Below are positions 8,015-16,803 of a stretch of DNA of 64,000 bases, piece after piece. Below the pieces are notes generated by a model. It was not told where the DNA came from, did no database searches, and saw only the letters and a list, made by a program, of their open reading frames with translations. The translations under genes and the position numbers were made by a program. The stretch comes from Couchioplanes caeruleus (GTDB taxonomy: Bacteria; Actinomycetota; Actinomycetes; Mycobacteriales; Micromonosporaceae). Positions within the stretch are counted from its first letter, which is position 1. Each line of letters starts with the position of its first letter. Where the stretch lies: NCBI RefSeq assembly GCF_003751945.1, contig NZ_RJKL01000001.1, positions 1,674,001-1,738,000 on the forward strand, read 5' to 3'.

Positions 8015-9450
8015 GGCGGCAGGTCCACGTAGAGGCCGGCGCCCGCGAGCTCGGCGCCGTCGCGCTGGTAGACCCGGCCGTCCACGAGGTCGCAGAGTCG
8101 CCAGTCGTGGCCGCGCAGCGCTTCCCACGGCAGGAGCACGCGGCCCTGCGACGCGTGGCCGGACAGGTTGACGACGACCAGATGGTGCGGCAGGCTGCCG
8201 TGCCAGGCCCAGGCCAGCAGGTCGCGATGTGTCGGGTTGTCCGGCCAGCCGGAGACGCCGAGCAGGATCCAGCTTCCGTGCCGCACCTGCGCCGCCGCGA
8301 CGATCAGGCGCCGACAGAAGCGGGCGAGGTCGCCGTCGACCGGCTCGTCCGGACGCCGGCCCAGGAACACCGGAAGCTGCACCCGCCGGCCCTCGAACTG
8401 GCCGTCGTGCCACAGCGTGGCGCCCGGGAGCGTGGCGACGGCCACGGCGGCGGCACGGTCGCGGCCACCGGGGAAGGCGGTGGCCGCGCGGGGCTCGTCG
8501 TGGTTCTCGATGAAGCGGATGAGCCGCCGCTGATAGTCCACGCGGGCACCGAGGTGCATCCGTACGGCGCCCGCGTCCTCGTGGACGAGGCGGTCGTACA
8601 GGCGCTTGTCGTAGCAGAAGTCGAAGCCGTGCTGCTGCAACGTCCACTCCATGTCCCAGTACGCCTCGGCGATCAGGACGGCGCCCGGGTGCCGGCGGCG
8701 CAGCCGGCCGATGACCACGGGCCAGAACTCCTCGAACGGCGCCGGGCCGGCGTGCGCGCCCCAGGTCTTGCCGAACACGTCGTTGGTGAGCAGCATCGCC
8801 ATGTCGCAGCGGACGCCGTCGCACTGGTCGAGGATGTGGCCCAGGACCTCCGCGGTGCGCTGGCGCACCTCGCTCCGGTAGGCGTTGAGCTGCACGACGT
8901 CGGGCCAGGGCGGGAAGTACGGATCGCGGCCGTGCGCCAGCACCCGCCCGCCGAGGTCGAACCACGCGTCGGGTGTCGCCGCCCGCTCGGCGGCGGTCCC
9001 GTGCACGAACCAGTCCGGATGCGCGGTCACGGCGGGGTGGTCGGGGGCGACGTGGTTCGGCACGTAGTCCAGGACGAGACGCAGCCCGCGCCGGGCAAGC
9101 TGCGCACGGGCCACGGCGAGCGCGGCCGGACCACCCAGACGGGCGTCGACGACATACCGGCGTACGCAGTAGGGCGAACCGGCGACGTCCTCCGGAGTCA
9201 GATCAGGCAGAGCCGTACGGAAGGCCCGCTGCAGTTCGGCGTCGCCGCCCGCCACCTCCAGGCCCGCCGGACTGCGCTCCCACACTCCCATCAACCACAC
9301 CGCGTTGGTGCCCGCCGGTGCCAGCTCGTCCCAGACCCGCGCCGGCAGGTCGGCCAGCGTCGCCGAGGAACCCAGGCACCGCCTCAGCTCGGTCAGCCAC
9401 GGCAGCGTGTCCACCTCGAACACCACGGGATACGACGGCCATCCGGTCAT
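7978..9450 (-). CDS. Alpha-amylase-family (GH13) glycoside hydrolase
   Basis: A 490-aa cytoplasmic GH13 enzyme. Conserved regions are in order: LDYVPNH (region I), GVRCDM with the nucleophile Asp near 215, LIAEAYWD with the acid/base Glu near 263, and FIENHDE near 315. A C-terminal beta domain (PWEALRGHDW to the end) follows. It may act on alpha-glucans or trehalose-type sugars; substrate not deducible. Its ATG overlaps the stop of the upstream glycosidase (ATGA), so the two are probably translated together. Confidence 0.88.
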   Translation of the reverse strand: MTGWPSYPVVFEVDTLPWLTELRRCLGSSATLADLPARVWDELAPAGTNAVWLMGVWERSPAGLEVAGGDAELQRAFRTALPDLTPEDVAGSPYCVRRYVVDARLGGPAALAVARAQLARRGLRLVLDYVPNHVAPDHPAVTAHPDWFVHGTAAERAATPDAWFDLGGRVLAHGRDPYFPPWPDVVQLNAYRSEVRQRTAEVLGHILDQCDGVRCDMAMLLTNDVFGKTWGAHAGPAPFEEFWPVVIGRLRRRHPGAVLIAEAYWDMEWTLQQHGFDFCYDKRLYDRLVHEDAGAVRMHLGARVDYQRRLIRFIENHDEPRAATAFPGGRDRAAAVAVATLPGATLWHDGQFEGRRVQLPVFLGRRPDEPVDGDLARFCRRLIVAAAQVRHGSWILLGVSGWPDNPTHRDLLAWAWHGSLPHHLVVVNLSGHASQGRVLLPWEALRGHDWRLCDLVDGRVYQRDGAELAGAGLYVDLPPWGSHVLALERR

Positions 9451-12185
9451 TGCGTGTCCCTCCCGGACCGCTCGCGCCGGGCGCCGATCAGGCCGCGTTC
9501 GAGCAGGTCCTCGCCCGTCAGGCCGGCGAACATGTGGGGCAGCACCGCGACGAGCCCGGTCCAGCCGGTCTGATGGCTCGCGCCCAGACCGGCCCCGTTG
9601 TCGCCGTGGAAGTACTCGGAGAACGTCACCAGCTCACGCCAGTGCTCGTCCTCGGCGAAGATCGTCTGGCCGCCGTAGCAGGGGCGGCGCCCGTCGGCGT
9701 CCGGCAGGAAGATCCGCATCAGCCGGTCGGAGATCTCCCGGGCCACCTCGAACAGCGTCATCCGCGTCCCCGAGCCGGTGGGGCACTCGACGGTGAACTC
9801 GTCGCCGTAGCAGACGTAGAGGTTGAGCAGCGCCCGGATCATCAGCGCGTTCATCGGGAACCAGATCGGGCCGCGCCAGTTGGAGTTGCCGCCGAACATG
9901 CCGCTGTGCGACTCCGCCGGCAGGTACGACACCTCGTACCGGCGGCCGTCCACCTCGAGCTCGTACGGCCGATCGGCATGGTGGCGCGAGAGGGAGCGCA
10001 GCCCGTACGGGCTGAGGAACTCGTCCTCGTCGAGCAGCCGGGTCAGGATGCGGCGCAGTCGTGGCTCGTCGAAGAGCGCCAGCAGGCGGTTGCCCCGGGT
10101 GCCGCCGGTCCGGCCCTGCGACAGCACCGACGAGACGCTCGGGTGGCGGTCGAGGAAGTCCCGCGCGGCGTCGAGCAGCTCCGGATACCTCTCCGTCACC
10201 TGAGGGCCGAGCACGGTCGCCGCGGCCAGTGGGAGGAGCCCGACCATCGAGCGCACCCGCAGCCGCGTGGCGCCGCCGCCGGGCAGGCGCAGCAGGTCGT
10301 AGAAGAAGCCGTCCTCCTCATCCCACATGGTCTCGGTCTTGCCGGCCGTCCGGTTGACGGCGACCGCGATCCAGGCGAAGTGCTCGAAGAAGGTCTGCGC
10401 CTGTTCGAGGTAGACGGGGTCCTCCTCGGCCAGCTCGACGGCTATCTGCAGCATGTTCTGGCAGTACAGGGCCATCCATGCGGTGCCGTCCGCCTGGTCG
10501 AGGTGCCCACCGGTGGGCAGCGGGGCGCTGCGGTCGAAGACGCCGATGTTGTCCAGGCCGAGGAAGCCGCCCTGGAAGACGTTGCGCCCGTCGACGTCCT
10601 TGCGGTTCAGCCACCAGGTGAAGTTCTTGGCGAGCTTGTGGAAGGCGTTCTCCAGCCAGGCGCGGTCACCGTGGCCGGTCCCCGACTTCTCGAGCTGGTA
10701 CAGCAGGTAGGTGGCCCAGGCGTGCACCGGCGGGTTGACGTCGCCGAAGTTCCACTCGTACGCCGGCACCTGGCCGTTGGGGTGCAGGTAGCGCCGGCTC
10801 AGCAGCAGGTCGAGCTGTCCCTTGGCGAAGGCGAGGTCGACCATGCCGAGGGTGACCGCGTGGAAGGCCGAGTCCCAGGCGGCGAACCAGGGGTATTCCC
10901 AGGTGTCGGGCATCGAGACGATGTCGTGGGCGAGCAGGTGGAACCAGTCGCCGTTGCGGGTCCCCCGGGCGTCGAGCGGGTCCAGGCCGTGTTCGGTGAG
11001 CCACTGCTCCACGTCGTACCCGAAGTACTGCTTGCTCCACAGCATGCCGGCGAGCGCCTGCCGGGTCACCTTCCGTTCCGCGTCGCCGAGCTGCGGCGCG
11101 AGCACGCCGGCGTAGAACTCGTCGGCCTCGGCCCGGCGCTGCCGCACGATGTCGTCGAAGCGCTCGGCCGCGGTGCGGTCGTCCTCGGCTCCGGCGACGA
11201 CGGCCTCGTCGGTGAGCCGCAGCCGGATCGTCGCCGAGCCGCCCGCCGGCAGCGTCAGCGGGATGTCGACCGCGACCTTGGTCCCGGTCGCGGCGGGGTT
11301 CACCGCGGTGGTGTCGCCGCCGGCGACGAACCGGTCGATGCCGTCCTTGACGTACGGCGACGGGTTGGGCGTACTGAACAGCCGCTCGGTGTTGGTGTCG
11401 TTGTTCGTGAACAGCAGGCGGTGCGCGCCCTGGCAGAGCAGCCAGCGGTCGCCCAGCTCGGCGTGGCGCGCCGCGACGACCGTGGCCCGCGGCACGCCAG
11501 GCACCTCGCGCAGCGACGGCCGGGCGCCGCCCGAGCCCCAGGACCAGGTGTTGCGGAACCACAGGGTCGGCAGCAGGCGCAGCTCGGCCGGCTCCGGCCC
11601 GCGGTTGTGCACGGTCACCCGCAGCAGCACGTCCTCCGGTGTGGCCTTGGCATACTCCGCGACGACGTCGAAGTAGCGGCTGTCGGCGAACACACCGGTG
11701 TCGAGCAACTCGTACTCGAACTCGTCGCGGCCGCGGGACCTGCTGGTCGCGACCAGGTCGCCGTACGGATATTCGCGGTGCGGGTATTTGTAGAGCATCC
11801 GCTGGTAGGAGTGCGTGGGTGTGGCGTCCAGATAGAAGTAGTACTCCTTGACGTCCTCGCCGTGGTTGCCCTCGGCGTTCGTCACCCCGAAGAACCGCTC
11901 CTTGAGGATGGGATCGCGCCCGTTCCACATCGCGAGCGCCAGGCACAGCCGCTGCTGGTCGTCGCTGAAGCCGGCGATGCCGTCCTCGCCCCAGCGGTAC
12001 GCGCGGCTGCGCGCCTGGTCGTGCGTGAGATACCCCCAGGCGTCACCGCCGGCGCTGTAGTCCTCGCGGACCGTGCCCCATTGCCGCTCGCTCAGGTAGG
12101 GACCCCACCGGCGCCAGCCGGCGCCCGTCGTGCCGGCCTCGCGCAGCCGTCGCTGCTCGGGCCCGGAGGAATCTGCGGTCGTCAT
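9447..12185 (-). CDS. Large MGH1/GH63-like glycoside hydrolase
   Basis: A 912-aa protein whose C-terminal half has the (alpha/alpha)6-barrel signatures of GH63/MGH1-like glucosidases: PWFAAWDSAFHAVTLG, GQVPAYEWNFGDVNPP, GGFLGLDNIG, and HSGMFGGNSNWRGPIW. The N-terminal half (YLTHDQARSRAYRWGEDG, KERFFGVTNAEGNHGEDVKEYYFYLD) is a beta-sandwich as in related enzymes. No signal peptide, so cytoplasmic. The family includes mannosyl- and glucosylglycerate hydrolases, suggesting compatible-solute or glycogen turnover; that is inference. A GGATGAG-type palindrome lies 33 nt before the start codon. Confidence 0.85.
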   Translation of the reverse strand: MTTADSSGPEQRRLREAGTTGAGWRRWGPYLSERQWGTVREDYSAGGDAWGYLTHDQARSRAYRWGEDGIAGFSDDQQRLCLALAMWNGRDPILKERFFGVTNAEGNHGEDVKEYYFYLDATPTHSYQRMLYKYPHREYPYGDLVATSRSRGRDEFEYELLDTGVFADSRYFDVVAEYAKATPEDVLLRVTVHNRGPEPAELRLLPTLWFRNTWSWGSGGARPSLREVPGVPRATVVAARHAELGDRWLLCQGAHRLLFTNNDTNTERLFSTPNPSPYVKDGIDRFVAGGDTTAVNPAATGTKVAVDIPLTLPAGGSATIRLRLTDEAVVAGAEDDRTAAERFDDIVRQRRAEADEFYAGVLAPQLGDAERKVTRQALAGMLWSKQYFGYDVEQWLTEHGLDPLDARGTRNGDWFHLLAHDIVSMPDTWEYPWFAAWDSAFHAVTLGMVDLAFAKGQLDLLLSRRYLHPNGQVPAYEWNFGDVNPPVHAWATYLLYQLEKSGTGHGDRAWLENAFHKLAKNFTWWLNRKDVDGRNVFQGGFLGLDNIGVFDRSAPLPTGGHLDQADGTAWMALYCQNMLQIAVELAEEDPVYLEQAQTFFEHFAWIAVAVNRTAGKTETMWDEEDGFFYDLLRLPGGGATRLRVRSMVGLLPLAAATVLGPQVTERYPELLDAARDFLDRHPSVSSVLSQGRTGGTRGNRLLALFDEPRLRRILTRLLDEDEFLSPYGLRSLSRHHADRPYELEVDGRRYEVSYLPAESHSGMFGGNSNWRGPIWFPMNALMIRALLNLYVCYGDEFTVECPTGSGTRMTLFEVAREISDRLMRIFLPDADGRRPCYGGQTIFAEDEHWRELVTFSEYFHGDNGAGLGASHQTGWTGLVAVLPHMFAGLTGEDLLERGLIGARRERSGRDTQ

Positions 12186-12218
12186 GCCGTCATGGTCGCC
12201 ACGCACGGCGGCGCACAC

Positions 12219-12237
12219 GTCACCCCGCGAGGATGAG
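12219..12237. promoter_or_regulatory. MalT-box-like palindrome, site 1
   Basis: GTCACCC-N5-GGATGAG, 33 nt upstream of the GH63-like gene start and directly beyond the end of the SulP gene, so it can serve only the glycosidase genes. One of twelve such sites. Confidence 0.6.
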
Positions 12238-12241
12238 CACC

Positions 12242-13999
12242 TCACTCGCCGGAGTCGTCCCGCCCCGGCGACGGCACGGGGGCCGCCCAGTCGGCGCCGG
12301 TCCGGGTCCGGTAGGCCGCCACCGCGTCGTCCAGCGTGGGGAAGAAGTGCGCCGGATCGAGGGGGCCGGTCAGGCCGTAACGATCGATCTTGCGCCGTAC
12401 GGGGTCCTTCAGCTCCGCCAGCACCAGCGACACCCCGCGGGCGTCGAGCTCGCGGTCGAGCGCTTCGAGCATGTCCGCGGCCGTGGTATCGACGTCCGTG
12501 ACCGGCTCCGCGGCCAGCACGATCCAGCGCGGCGCGGGTTCCGTGCGGGCCAGGCGCCGGATCTGGTCGCGGAACACCCGGGCGTTGGCGAAGATGAGCG
12601 GCGCGTCGAAGCGGTACATCACCAGCCCCGGCAGGCGTTCGGCGTCCGGGTACGAGTGCACGTCGTGGTAACCCGGCACTCCCCGTGCCCGCCCCAGCAC
12701 CGTCTGGTACGGCCACCACACCCGGCGGAAGACGTTGAGCACCGACAGCCCGACGGCGATGCCGATGCCGGGCAGGACGCCGAACACCGCCACGCCCAGG
12801 AACGCCGCGATCGACACGGAGAACTCGGTGTGGCGCCGGCGCCACAGCCCGAGGGTGCCGGGGACGTCGGCCAGCGACAGTGACGCGGCGATCACCACGG
12901 CGCCGAGCGCGGGCTGCGGCAGATCCCGCAACAGCCCCGGCGTCAGGACGAGCATCACCAGGATGACGGCCGCTCCCATCACCCCGGTCACCTGCGTACG
13001 GGCGCCGGACTGCTCGGCGACGGCGGTGCGGGACCCGCTGGTGCTGACCGGGAAGCCCTGGAAGAAGGAGGCCGCGATATTGGCCGCGCCGACGCCCTTC
13101 ATCTCCTGGTCGGCCCGGACCTCCTGGCCGGTGCGGGCGGCGAAGGAGGACGCGGTCGAGACGGTGTCGGTCAGGGACACGACCGTGATGCCGACCGCGC
13201 CGACCAGCAGCAGCGCGAGCTGCGACCAGGTCGCGTGGGGCAGGGTGAACGGCGGAAGGCCCTCCGGCAGCGGCCCGACGAGCTTCACGCCCCGCTCGCC
13301 GAGGTCCAGCAGCCAGGTGGCGGCGATCGCACCGACGACCGCGACCAGCACCGCCGGGACCTTGGGCAGCCAGCGTTGCAGGGCCACGATGACGGCCAGG
13401 GTGAACAGGCCCACCCCGAGGGCGGCCGGCACGACGTCGCCCGCGGCCAGCCCACCGAGGAAGCCGGACAGCTCGTCGATCAGGCCGGTGCCGTCGACGG
13501 AGAACCCGCACAGCTTCGGGAGCTGTCCCACCAGAATGGTCAGCGCGAGGCCGTTCATGTAGCCGATCTGCGTCGGCTTGGAGAGCAGGTCCGCGACGAA
13601 GCCCAGTTTCGCGATCCCGGCCACGGTCATGGTGAGGCCGACCAGCAGCGCGAGCATCGACGCGAGTCCCATGGCCACGACCGGGTCGCCGCCGGAGCCG
13701 ACGATCGGGATGAGCACCGCGGCGATCATCGGGCCGAGCGAGGAGTCGGGCCCGACCACGAGGATCCGCGAGGCGCCGAACAGGGCGTAGCCGAGCAGGC
13801 CGAGCACCGTGGTGTAGAGGCCGGTGATCGGCGGGAGACCGGCGAGTTCGGCGTACGCCATGCCCTGCGGCACCAGCAGGGTCGACAGGACCAGGCCGGC
13901 GACGAGGTCCTTGGGCAGCCAGCCCCGGCGGTAGGTCGACACGACCTGCACGCCGGGAACCCAGCGGCCCAGCGCGCCGGTGGCGCCGGGCACGGTCAT
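12242..13999 (-). CDS. SulP-family anion permease with STAS domain
   Basis: A 585-aa protein with roughly 11-12 membrane helices followed by a cytoplasmic STAS domain (about residues 440-560, ending with ELKDPVRRKIDRYGL). The SulP signature LVPQGMAYAELAGLPPITGLYT is present early, and the DQEMKGVGAANIAASFFQGFP and SGSRTAVAEQSGA segments line the transport core. The family moves sulfate, bicarbonate or other anions. The ATG overlaps the stop of the upstream Rv1733c-like gene (ATGA). Confidence 0.92.
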   Translation of the reverse strand: MTVPGATGALGRWVPGVQVVSTYRRGWLPKDLVAGLVLSTLLVPQGMAYAELAGLPPITGLYTTVLGLLGYALFGASRILVVGPDSSLGPMIAAVLIPIVGSGGDPVVAMGLASMLALLVGLTMTVAGIAKLGFVADLLSKPTQIGYMNGLALTILVGQLPKLCGFSVDGTGLIDELSGFLGGLAAGDVVPAALGVGLFTLAVIVALQRWLPKVPAVLVAVVGAIAATWLLDLGERGVKLVGPLPEGLPPFTLPHATWSQLALLLVGAVGITVVSLTDTVSTASSFAARTGQEVRADQEMKGVGAANIAASFFQGFPVSTSGSRTAVAEQSGARTQVTGVMGAAVILVMLVLTPGLLRDLPQPALGAVVIAASLSLADVPGTLGLWRRRHTEFSVSIAAFLGVAVFGVLPGIGIAVGLSVLNVFRRVWWPYQTVLGRARGVPGYHDVHSYPDAERLPGLVMYRFDAPLIFANARVFRDQIRRLARTEPAPRWIVLAAEPVTDVDTTAADMLEALDRELDARGVSLVLAELKDPVRRKIDRYGLTGPLDPAHFFPTLDDAVAAYRTRTGADWAAPVPSPGRDDSGE

Positions 14000-14562
14000 C
14001 GCCGGGTCCACTGCGGGCCGACGACCAGCCACTCCGCCTCCCACGAGCGCAGCCGGCGGCGGTCGAGGCGCCAGATGACGATGCGGCGCACGCCGCCGAG
14101 GCCGGTGACCACTGCGCCACCGGCCAGCACCGCGGCCAGCGTGGCGTCCGCCACGGCACTGCGCGGCGCGGGCTGGGGAACGACCTGGCCGTGGTCGTCG
14201 AGCCAGATCGGCACCGTGCTGCCGGCACGGGCGCCGGCCGGGGCCGAGACCTCCCCCGAGCCGATCGTGCCGTCGGGCCCGGTCCACCGGGACCGCACCG
14301 GGACGGTTCCCGTCGCGGACCACCCGTGGCCGTCCTGAACGGAGGCGTCCTCCACGAGAGTGGCCGTCGCCGGGAGGCGGTGCTGCCGCTCCCACGCGAC
14401 CGCCCGCTCGACGTCGCGATAGGTCGTGCGCGCCGCCCACCAGGCCGTCCAGGGTGCGGCGAAGAGCATCGTCATGACCAGGACCAGCGTCAGCCAGGCC
14501 TGCACCCGGTCCGTGCCGCGGCGCAGCGGGACCCGGGCCCATGGCATCCGCTTGCGCCACAT
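13996..14562 (-). CDS. Rv1733c-like two-helix membrane protein
   Basis: A 188-aa protein with a basic N-terminus, one membrane helix around residues 25-48 (LTLVLVMTMLFAAPW), an extracytoplasmic beta-rich domain, and a second helix near residue 140. The pattern RRGTDRVQAWLTL and VPIWLDDHGQVV matches actinobacterial relatives of M. tuberculosis Rv1733c, a DosR-regulon dormancy antigen whose function is unknown. A GGGGAGG sits 6 nt before ATG 14562. Stop overlaps the SulP start. Confidence 0.75.
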   Translation of the reverse strand: MWRKRMPWARVPLRRGTDRVQAWLTLVLVMTMLFAAPWTAWWAARTTYRDVERAVAWERQHRLPATATLVEDASVQDGHGWSATGTVPVRSRWTGPDGTIGSGEVSAPAGARAGSTVPIWLDDHGQVVPQPAPRSAVADATLAAVLAGGAVVTGLGGVRRIVIWRLDRRRLRSWEAEWLVVGPQWTRR

Positions 14563-14576
14563 GCCGGCCTCCCCTG

Positions 14577-15029
14577 TCACGAACGGCCGTACGCGCCGGC
14601 GACCTCGGCCCCGTGCGCGGCCACCGCGTAGATGACGATGACGGTCATGGTGATGGCCGTGACGGCCCACACCGGGTAGATGGCCAGGAAGGCGAAGTTC
14701 ACCAGCGCGGCGGCGCCCGCCAGCAGGATCGCGGTGACGCGCGCCCAGCGAAGCCCGCGCACCAGCCCCACGCCCGCCGTCACGGCGACGGCACCGATCA
14801 CCAAGTGGCACCAGGCCAGCGCCGTCAACCCCACGGGCAGCAACAGGTCCGCGCGACCGCCGGCCAGCACCTCGGGGCGCAGCAGGGCGACGAGGCCGGT
14901 GCCGGCGTGCACCGCGCCGAGCAGGACGAGCATGACCCCGCCGAGCAGCACCGCCGCGACCCATCCCGACGCCTCGCTGTGCTCCACCCCGGCGTACGGC
15001 GCATCCGCCGTCGGACCCTGCGTTGACAT
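14577..15029 (-). CDS. DUF7144-family membrane protein, copy 1
   Basis: A 150-aa four-helix membrane protein. Helix 1 begins SGWVAAVLLGGVMLVLLG, the second pair carries LTALAWCHLVIGAVAVTAG, and it ends IYPVWAVTAITMTVIVIYAVAAHG. The W-x-HL and YPVW-x(5)-I motifs are shared with two further copies in this window (28296 and 35212). AGGAGGATGCG precedes the ATG. Function unknown; co-directional with the DUF1269 gene upstream and the Rv1733c-like gene downstream. Confidence 0.85.
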   Translation of the reverse strand: MSTQGPTADAPYAGVEHSEASGWVAAVLLGGVMLVLLGAVHAGTGLVALLRPEVLAGGRADLLLPVGLTALAWCHLVIGAVAVTAGVGLVRGLRWARVTAILLAGAAALVNFAFLAIYPVWAVTAITMTVIVIYAVAAHGAEVAGAYGRS

Positions 15030-15072
15030 CGCATCCTCCTGACTCGTGCGGCGGGCGAACCCCCGGCCGGAT

Positions 15073-15100
15073 GATGCCCGGCCGTCGCCGGCCGGGCATC
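15073..15100 (-). terminator. Hairpin terminator after the DUF1269 gene
   Basis: An 11-bp perfect stem (GATGCCCGGCC paired with GGCCGGGCATC) around a 6-nt loop, 12 nt beyond the DUF1269 stop. It could terminate or attenuate read-through into the DUF7144 gene. Confidence 0.6.
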
Positions 15101-15111
15101 TGGTGCGACGG

Positions 15112-15618
15112 CTACTGGGCGGACGCGGTGGCCTCCTCGCCGTGCAGCGCCTTCTGCAGCTCGGCCTCGGTCTCCTTGGGCAGCGAAGACTTGAGCACCG
15201 TGCCGCCGAAGCGGGCCAGTCCCTCCACGGCCTTGTCGGGCGTGACGTGCTCGACCACGAGGAACAACGCCGACGTGCCGGGTTGCAGCATGTCGCGTAC
15301 CTGGGACTGGAACTCCTTGTTGATCGCACCCTTGGTCATCTTGCCCATCAGGGCACCCAGGCCGGCGCCGACGGCCATGCCGAGGAACGGGATGAAGAAC
15401 AGGATGCCGAACAGGAGGCCCCAGAACATTCCCCAGGTGGCGCCGCCCTTCACCGCATGATGATTGGTGGTGACGTGGAACTTGCCCTCGCTGTCGCGGA
15501 TGATCGCCGCGATGGCGTCGGGCTGGATGATGAGGTCGTTGGCGAGCCGCTGTGCCTCGAGTGACGCGGCCGTCGCGGTGGTCTCGTCCGGGTAGCCGAT
15601 GGCGACGAGTGTTGCCAT
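15112..15618 (-). CDS. DUF1269-family membrane stress protein, copy 1
   Basis: A 168-aa protein of the DUF1269 type: a soluble N-terminal region (VAIGYPDETTATAASLEA), a glycine-rich hydrophobic hairpin (GMFWGLLFGILFFIPFLGMAVGAGLGALMGKM, residues ~62-93), then a soluble region including PGTSALFLVVEH. The Gly-zipper hairpin may insert in or touch the membrane. Function unknown; such genes are often stress-induced. The palindrome at 15687-15705 lies 68 nt upstream. A second copy is at 34014. Confidence 0.85.
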   Translation of the reverse strand: MATLVAIGYPDETTATAASLEAQRLANDLIIQPDAIAAIIRDSEGKFHVTTNHHAVKGGATWGMFWGLLFGILFFIPFLGMAVGAGLGALMGKMTKGAINKEFQSQVRDMLQPGTSALFLVVEHVTPDKAVEGLARFGGTVLKSSLPKETEAELQKALHGEEATASAQ

Positions 15619-15686
15619 GATTCGTACACATCCCTTCGCTGAACTGCACCGGGCACCCAGTCAGCCATGCGACGCGGGCGGCGGGC

Positions 15687-15705
15687 CTCATTCCGCACGA
15701 ATGAA
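15687..15705. promoter_or_regulatory. MalT-box-like palindrome, site 2
   Basis: CTCATTC-N5-GAATGAA, a perfect inverted repeat apart from the end bases, in the divergent region between the DUF1269 gene (68 nt) and the plus-strand gene at 15739 (33 nt). Confidence 0.6.
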
Positions 15706-15738
15706 GCACCGGCGGACGCGCACGGGCAGTGTGTCGCC

Positions 15739-16596
15739 ATGGGCGTGCGATACGAGATCTGTGTGGAGGGTTTCCTCGGCCCGGTGCTGCGTTCCGCGTT
15801 CGCCGGAGTCCGTTGCCAGGCCGTCGCCCGACAGTCGACGATCCACGCCCGCCTGTCCGCCGAGGGACTACGGCGACTGCTGGCCGATCTGGACCGCTCG
15901 GGCGTCGAGCTGATCCACGTGCGGTGCCAGGACGCCGACCCCGCGCAAGGCCGGTCACCCTCGATGGATGAGGCGGCGCCGCGCGGGGCACCGGACGATC
16001 GGCCGAGGGGTGGTTCTCGCCCTGCTGTCCGGTCGGGAAGGGAGTTGCAGCAGATGTCCATCGGTCCGGTCCAGATGATCGTCCTGGGTTTTTCCCATCC
16101 GAACTTCCACGGTGAGGTCATCGCGGAGCTCGAGAAGCTGCGCAAGAGCGACACCGTACGCGTCATCGACGCGCTCGCCGTCTACAAGGACGCCCGCGGC
16201 GACCTGGAGGTCGAGCACCTGAGCAACCTGTCCACCGAGGAGGCGGTGGAGCTGGGCAGCAAGATCGGCGCGCTGGTCGGGCTCGGCATCGACGGCGAGG
16301 CCGGCATGGAGGCCGGTGCCGCGGAGGGCGCCGAGACCGCCGCGACGACAGGCCTGCACGCGTTCACCGACGCGGACGCGTGGGACATCATCGCGGAGAT
16401 CCCCGACGACAGCGCCGCGGCACTGCTGCTGATCGAACACCACTGGGCCGTACCGCTGCGCGACGCCATCGCGCGGGCCGGCGGCTACCGGATCGGCGAC
16501 GGCTTCATCAGCCCCCTCGACCTCGTCGAGATCGGCCTGGCGACCGCGCAGGAGGCCAAGGAGCTGCACGACCTCGAGACCGCGGCGGCCCGCTGA
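15739..16596 (+). CDS. Small YxVRVxG protein reading in frame into a DUF6325 protein
   Basis: From ATG 15739 one open frame of 285 codons continues with no stop to 16596. Residues 1-65 ([47 protein letters not shown]) form a small beta-alpha-beta-like domain homologous to the free-standing 80-aa protein at 26096. Residues ~66-105 are a low-complexity linker, and residue 106 onward is the DUF6325 protein annotated separately at 16054. A ribosome binding site and a palindromic regulatory site inside the linker argue that this was originally two genes whose intervening stop was lost. Whether the fused product is made cannot be told. Confidence 0.55.
   Translation: MGVRYEICVEGFLGPVLRSAFAGVRCQAVARQSTIHARLSAEGLRRLLADLDRSGVELIHVRCQDADPAQGRSPSMDEAAPRGAPDDRPRGGSRPAVRSGRELQQMSIGPVQMIVLGFSHPNFHGEVIAELEKLRKSDTVRVIDALAVYKDARGDLEVEHLSNLSTEEAVELGSKIGALVGLGIDGEAGMEAGAAEGAETAATTGLHAFTDADAWDIIAEIPDDSAAALLLIEHHWAVPLRDAIARAGGYRIGDGFISPLDLVEIGLATAQEAKELHDLETAAAR
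15954..15972. promoter_or_regulatory. MalT-box-like palindrome, site 3
   Basis: GTCACCC-N5-GGATGAG, located inside the in-frame linker between the small domain and DUF6325, 81 nt before ATG 16054. Its position suggests an independent promoter for the DUF6325 part. Confidence 0.55.
16054..16596 (+). CDS. DUF6325-family protein
   Basis: A 180-aa protein beginning [28 protein letters not shown], with a central acidic glycine-rich hydrophobic stretch ([21 protein letters not shown]) and a C-terminal [22 protein letters not shown] segment. This layout resembles DUF1269 proteins but with a less hydrophobic hairpin, and fits the DUF6325 family of actinomycetes; function unknown. ATG 16054 has AAGGGAG about 9 nt upstream. 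Likely co-transcribed with the Arg-rich peptide gene that follows. Confidence 0.75.
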   Translation: MSIGPVQMIVLGFSHPNFHGEVIAELEKLRKSDTVRVIDALAVYKDARGDLEVEHLSNLSTEEAVELGSKIGALVGLGIDGEAGMEAGAAEGAETAATTGLHAFTDADAWDIIAEIPDDSAAALLLIEHHWAVPLRDAIARAGGYRIGDGFISPLDLVEIGLATAQEAKELHDLETAAAR

Positions 16597-16628
16597 CGGC
16601 CGTCGCCGACGAAGAAGGAGGTACAGAC

Positions 16629-16703
16629 GTGTTCGGATCCCGCCGGGTGGCCCGGCGCACGGCCCGCCGCACGGCGCGGCGCGTGTCCCGTCGTCGCCGC
16701 TGA
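16629..16703 (+). CDS. 24-residue arginine-rich peptide
   Basis: GTG 16629 is preceded by a strong AAGGAGGT at 6-nt spacing. The predicted 24-aa peptide has 12 or more arginines arranged as RRVARR-TARR repeats and ends just before a strong terminator. Very short basic peptides of this composition are often found next to DUF6325/SHOCT genes in actinomycetes, so I consider it real. It might bind nucleic acid or polyphosphate; that is speculation. It is too short for most gene callers. Confidence 0.55.
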   Translation: MFGSRRVARRTARRTARRVSRRRR

Positions 16704-16715
16704 CAGCGCACCACC

Positions 16716-16745
16716 GATGCAGCCGGACCCGGGTCCGGCTGCATC
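16716..16745 (+). terminator. Strong hairpin terminator
   Basis: A 30-nt fully self-complementary sequence, 13-bp stem GATGCAGCCGGAC with a CCGG loop, starting 13 nt after the Arg-rich peptide stop. It ends the DUF6325 transcript. Confidence 0.8.
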
Positions 16746-16750
16746 CGTGT

Positions 16751-16769
16751 TTCATCCGTGACGGGTGGC
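16751..16769. promoter_or_regulatory. MalT-box-like palindrome, site 4
   Basis: TTCATCC-N5-GGGTGGC, between the terminator and the gene at 16804, 34 nt before its ATG. Confidence 0.5.
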
Positions 16770-16803
16770 GCGATCCGCCGGTGCGAAGCGGGATCGTCGT
16801 GGC

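Noticed and set aside
8973..12236. Plus-strand frame of more than 1000 codons across the glycosidase genes
   Set aside because: Shadow of the GH63-like and GH13 genes on the other strand; low-complexity protein with no family resemblance.
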